Source of the DNA: Epulopiscium sp. Nele67-Bin004
Lineage (GTDB): Bacteria > Bacillota_A > Clostridia > Lachnospirales > Cellulosilyticaceae
Assembly (NCBI GenBank): GCA_002007315.1
Contig: LNZQ01000088.1
Coordinates: 1 to 50,570 of the forward strand
Length of the DNA stretch: 50,570 nucleotides
Direction: 5' to 3'
Part shown: piece by piece, positions 50,066-50,570 of the stretch
Numbering within the stretch: position 1 is the stretch's first letter
Layout of the letters: each line of letters starts with the position of its first letter
Program-made: the position numbers and the translations under genes
The notes under the pieces: model-generated
What the model was told of the DNA's origin: nothing
What the model saw: only the letters and a program-made list of their open reading frames with translations
Database searches by the model: none

Positions 50066-50570
50066 ATTGTACGCCATTCGCCAATTGTTTCTCGCACCTC
50101 GCCAACGGTTACAAATGCTCTGCTATCTATTTGGTCTATAAGCTCTTTAAGTTGTGGCAACTGCTTTTCTGCAACAACAGTAAACAACATTTTACGTTCT
50201 TTTCCAGAATACATTCCTTTACCAACAAATTGTGTACACCCACGTGGTATAACTTCAATTACAGCTTTTGCAATTTCATCGCTTTTATCCGATATAATAT
50301 AAGCCGCAATCGCACTTGTTCCACCCTCAAGCACACGACTAATAACCCTAGATATAATAACAACTGCAATTATAGCATACATAGTTTTTTCAACGCCATA
50401 CAAAAACATACCACCTGCAATAATAGAGCCATCTATACATAACAAAATAGTTGAAATCGGCACTTTTGGCATAAGAAAATGAATAATAGTAGCAAGCATA
50501 TCCGTTCCACCTGTGCTTGCACCTGCTTTTAGCACTATACCAACACCAAGCCCTATTGCAGCCGCACCAA
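50062..50570 (-). CDS. YitT family membrane protein, 3' part only
   Basis: The C-terminal ~169 residues of a YitT-type protein are visible; the 5' end lies beyond the right edge. The frame is open to the edge, including GAAAIGLGVGIVLKAGASTG, and continues with GGTDMLATIIHFLMP. Membrane segments (ISTILLCIDGSIIAGGMFLY, MYAIIAVVIISRVISRVLEG) are followed by the cytoplasmic DUF2179 domain (RGCTQFVGKGMYSGKERKML). YitT proteins are common in Firmicutes and poorly understood. The TAG stop comes from a palindromic repeat. Confidence 0.92.
   Translation of the reverse strand, partial: GAAAIGLGVGIVLKAGASTGGTDMLATIIHFLMPKVPISTILLCIDGSIIAGGMFLYGVEKTMYAIIAVVIISRVISRVLEGGTSAIAAYIISDKSDEIAKAVIEVIPRGCTQFVGKGMYSGKERKMLFTVVAEKQLPQLKELIDQIDSRAFVTVGEVRETIGEWRTM

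Overview
The window is AT-rich DNA from a low-GC, Gram-positive bacterium. The best fit is an anaerobic member of the Clostridia (Lachnospirales-like; this is inference). The support is strong AGGAGG-type ribosome binding sites, many intrinsic terminators, a tmRNA whose tag reads AEDNFALAA, and families typical of that group: DUF3793, DUF4358, DHHW/MBOAT pairs, an ECF sigma factor with a DUF4179 anti-sigma, YitT, MnmM and tandem S8 peptidases. Most of the sequence is ordinary chromosome. No rRNA, tRNA, CRISPR array, transposase or phage gene was seen. No gene-free stretch exceeds 300 bases once the tmRNA is counted.

Layout. 1-1.0 kb: small unknown genes, a zinc-ribbon protein and a DUF2442 protein. 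1.0-1.8 kb: ssrA (tmRNA) with its partner smpB. 1.9-4.9 kb: a three-gene cell-surface O-acetylation cassette (DUF4358 lipoprotein, MBOAT acyltransferase, DHHW protein). 5.0-8.2 kb: an unknown gene and secA. 8.4-12.6 kb: a MATE exporter, a membrane GGDEF protein with a degenerate active site, and a flavodoxin-DUF3793 operon behind a consensus promoter. 12.7-17.9 kb: a coiled-coil protein with a 21-bp tandem repeat, folC, an acidic protein, a DUF4190 membrane protein, a glyoxalase I-like protein and a TPR protein. 18.0-21.5 kb: pheST. 21.5-23.7 kb: two Gly/Pro-rich genes (one frameshifted), a PC4-like protein, a Uma2 nuclease and an acetyltransferase. 23.7-26.3 kb: mnmM and the sigma/anti-sigma pair. 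26.3-28.2 kb: an orphan hsdS and luxS. 28.3-34.0 kb: a monofunctional glycosyltransferase, then the classical rel-apt-recJ run. 34.1-35.2 kb: an S1-domain protein and a YafQ-type toxin-antitoxin module flanked by 51-bp direct repeats. 35.2-46.3 kb: four subtilisin-family genes around an island with a broken Uma2 gene and a cystine-type symporter. 46.4-50.6 kb: a TtcA-like protein, a DtxR-type regulator, a secreted DUF1566 protein and a YitT membrane protein cut by the right edge.

The most interesting region is the three-gene subtilase operon at 40.6-46.3 kb: active protease, long pseudoprotease, active protease. In the middle protein all three catalytic residues and the oxyanion Asn are replaced. 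This resembles the logic of the clostridial CspB/CspA/CspC germination proteases, although no sleC-like substrate is in view. The operon is preceded by a terminator hairpin with almost no room for a promoter behind it, so it may be controlled by read-through.

A second theme is a family of short palindromes beginning GTAGGG. They sit exactly at gene ends and supply the stop codons of several neighbouring genes. Small indels that break reading frames (a 14-bp duplication, a 2-nt repeat deletion, a possible one-G deletion) point to recent decay, phase variation or sequencing errors.
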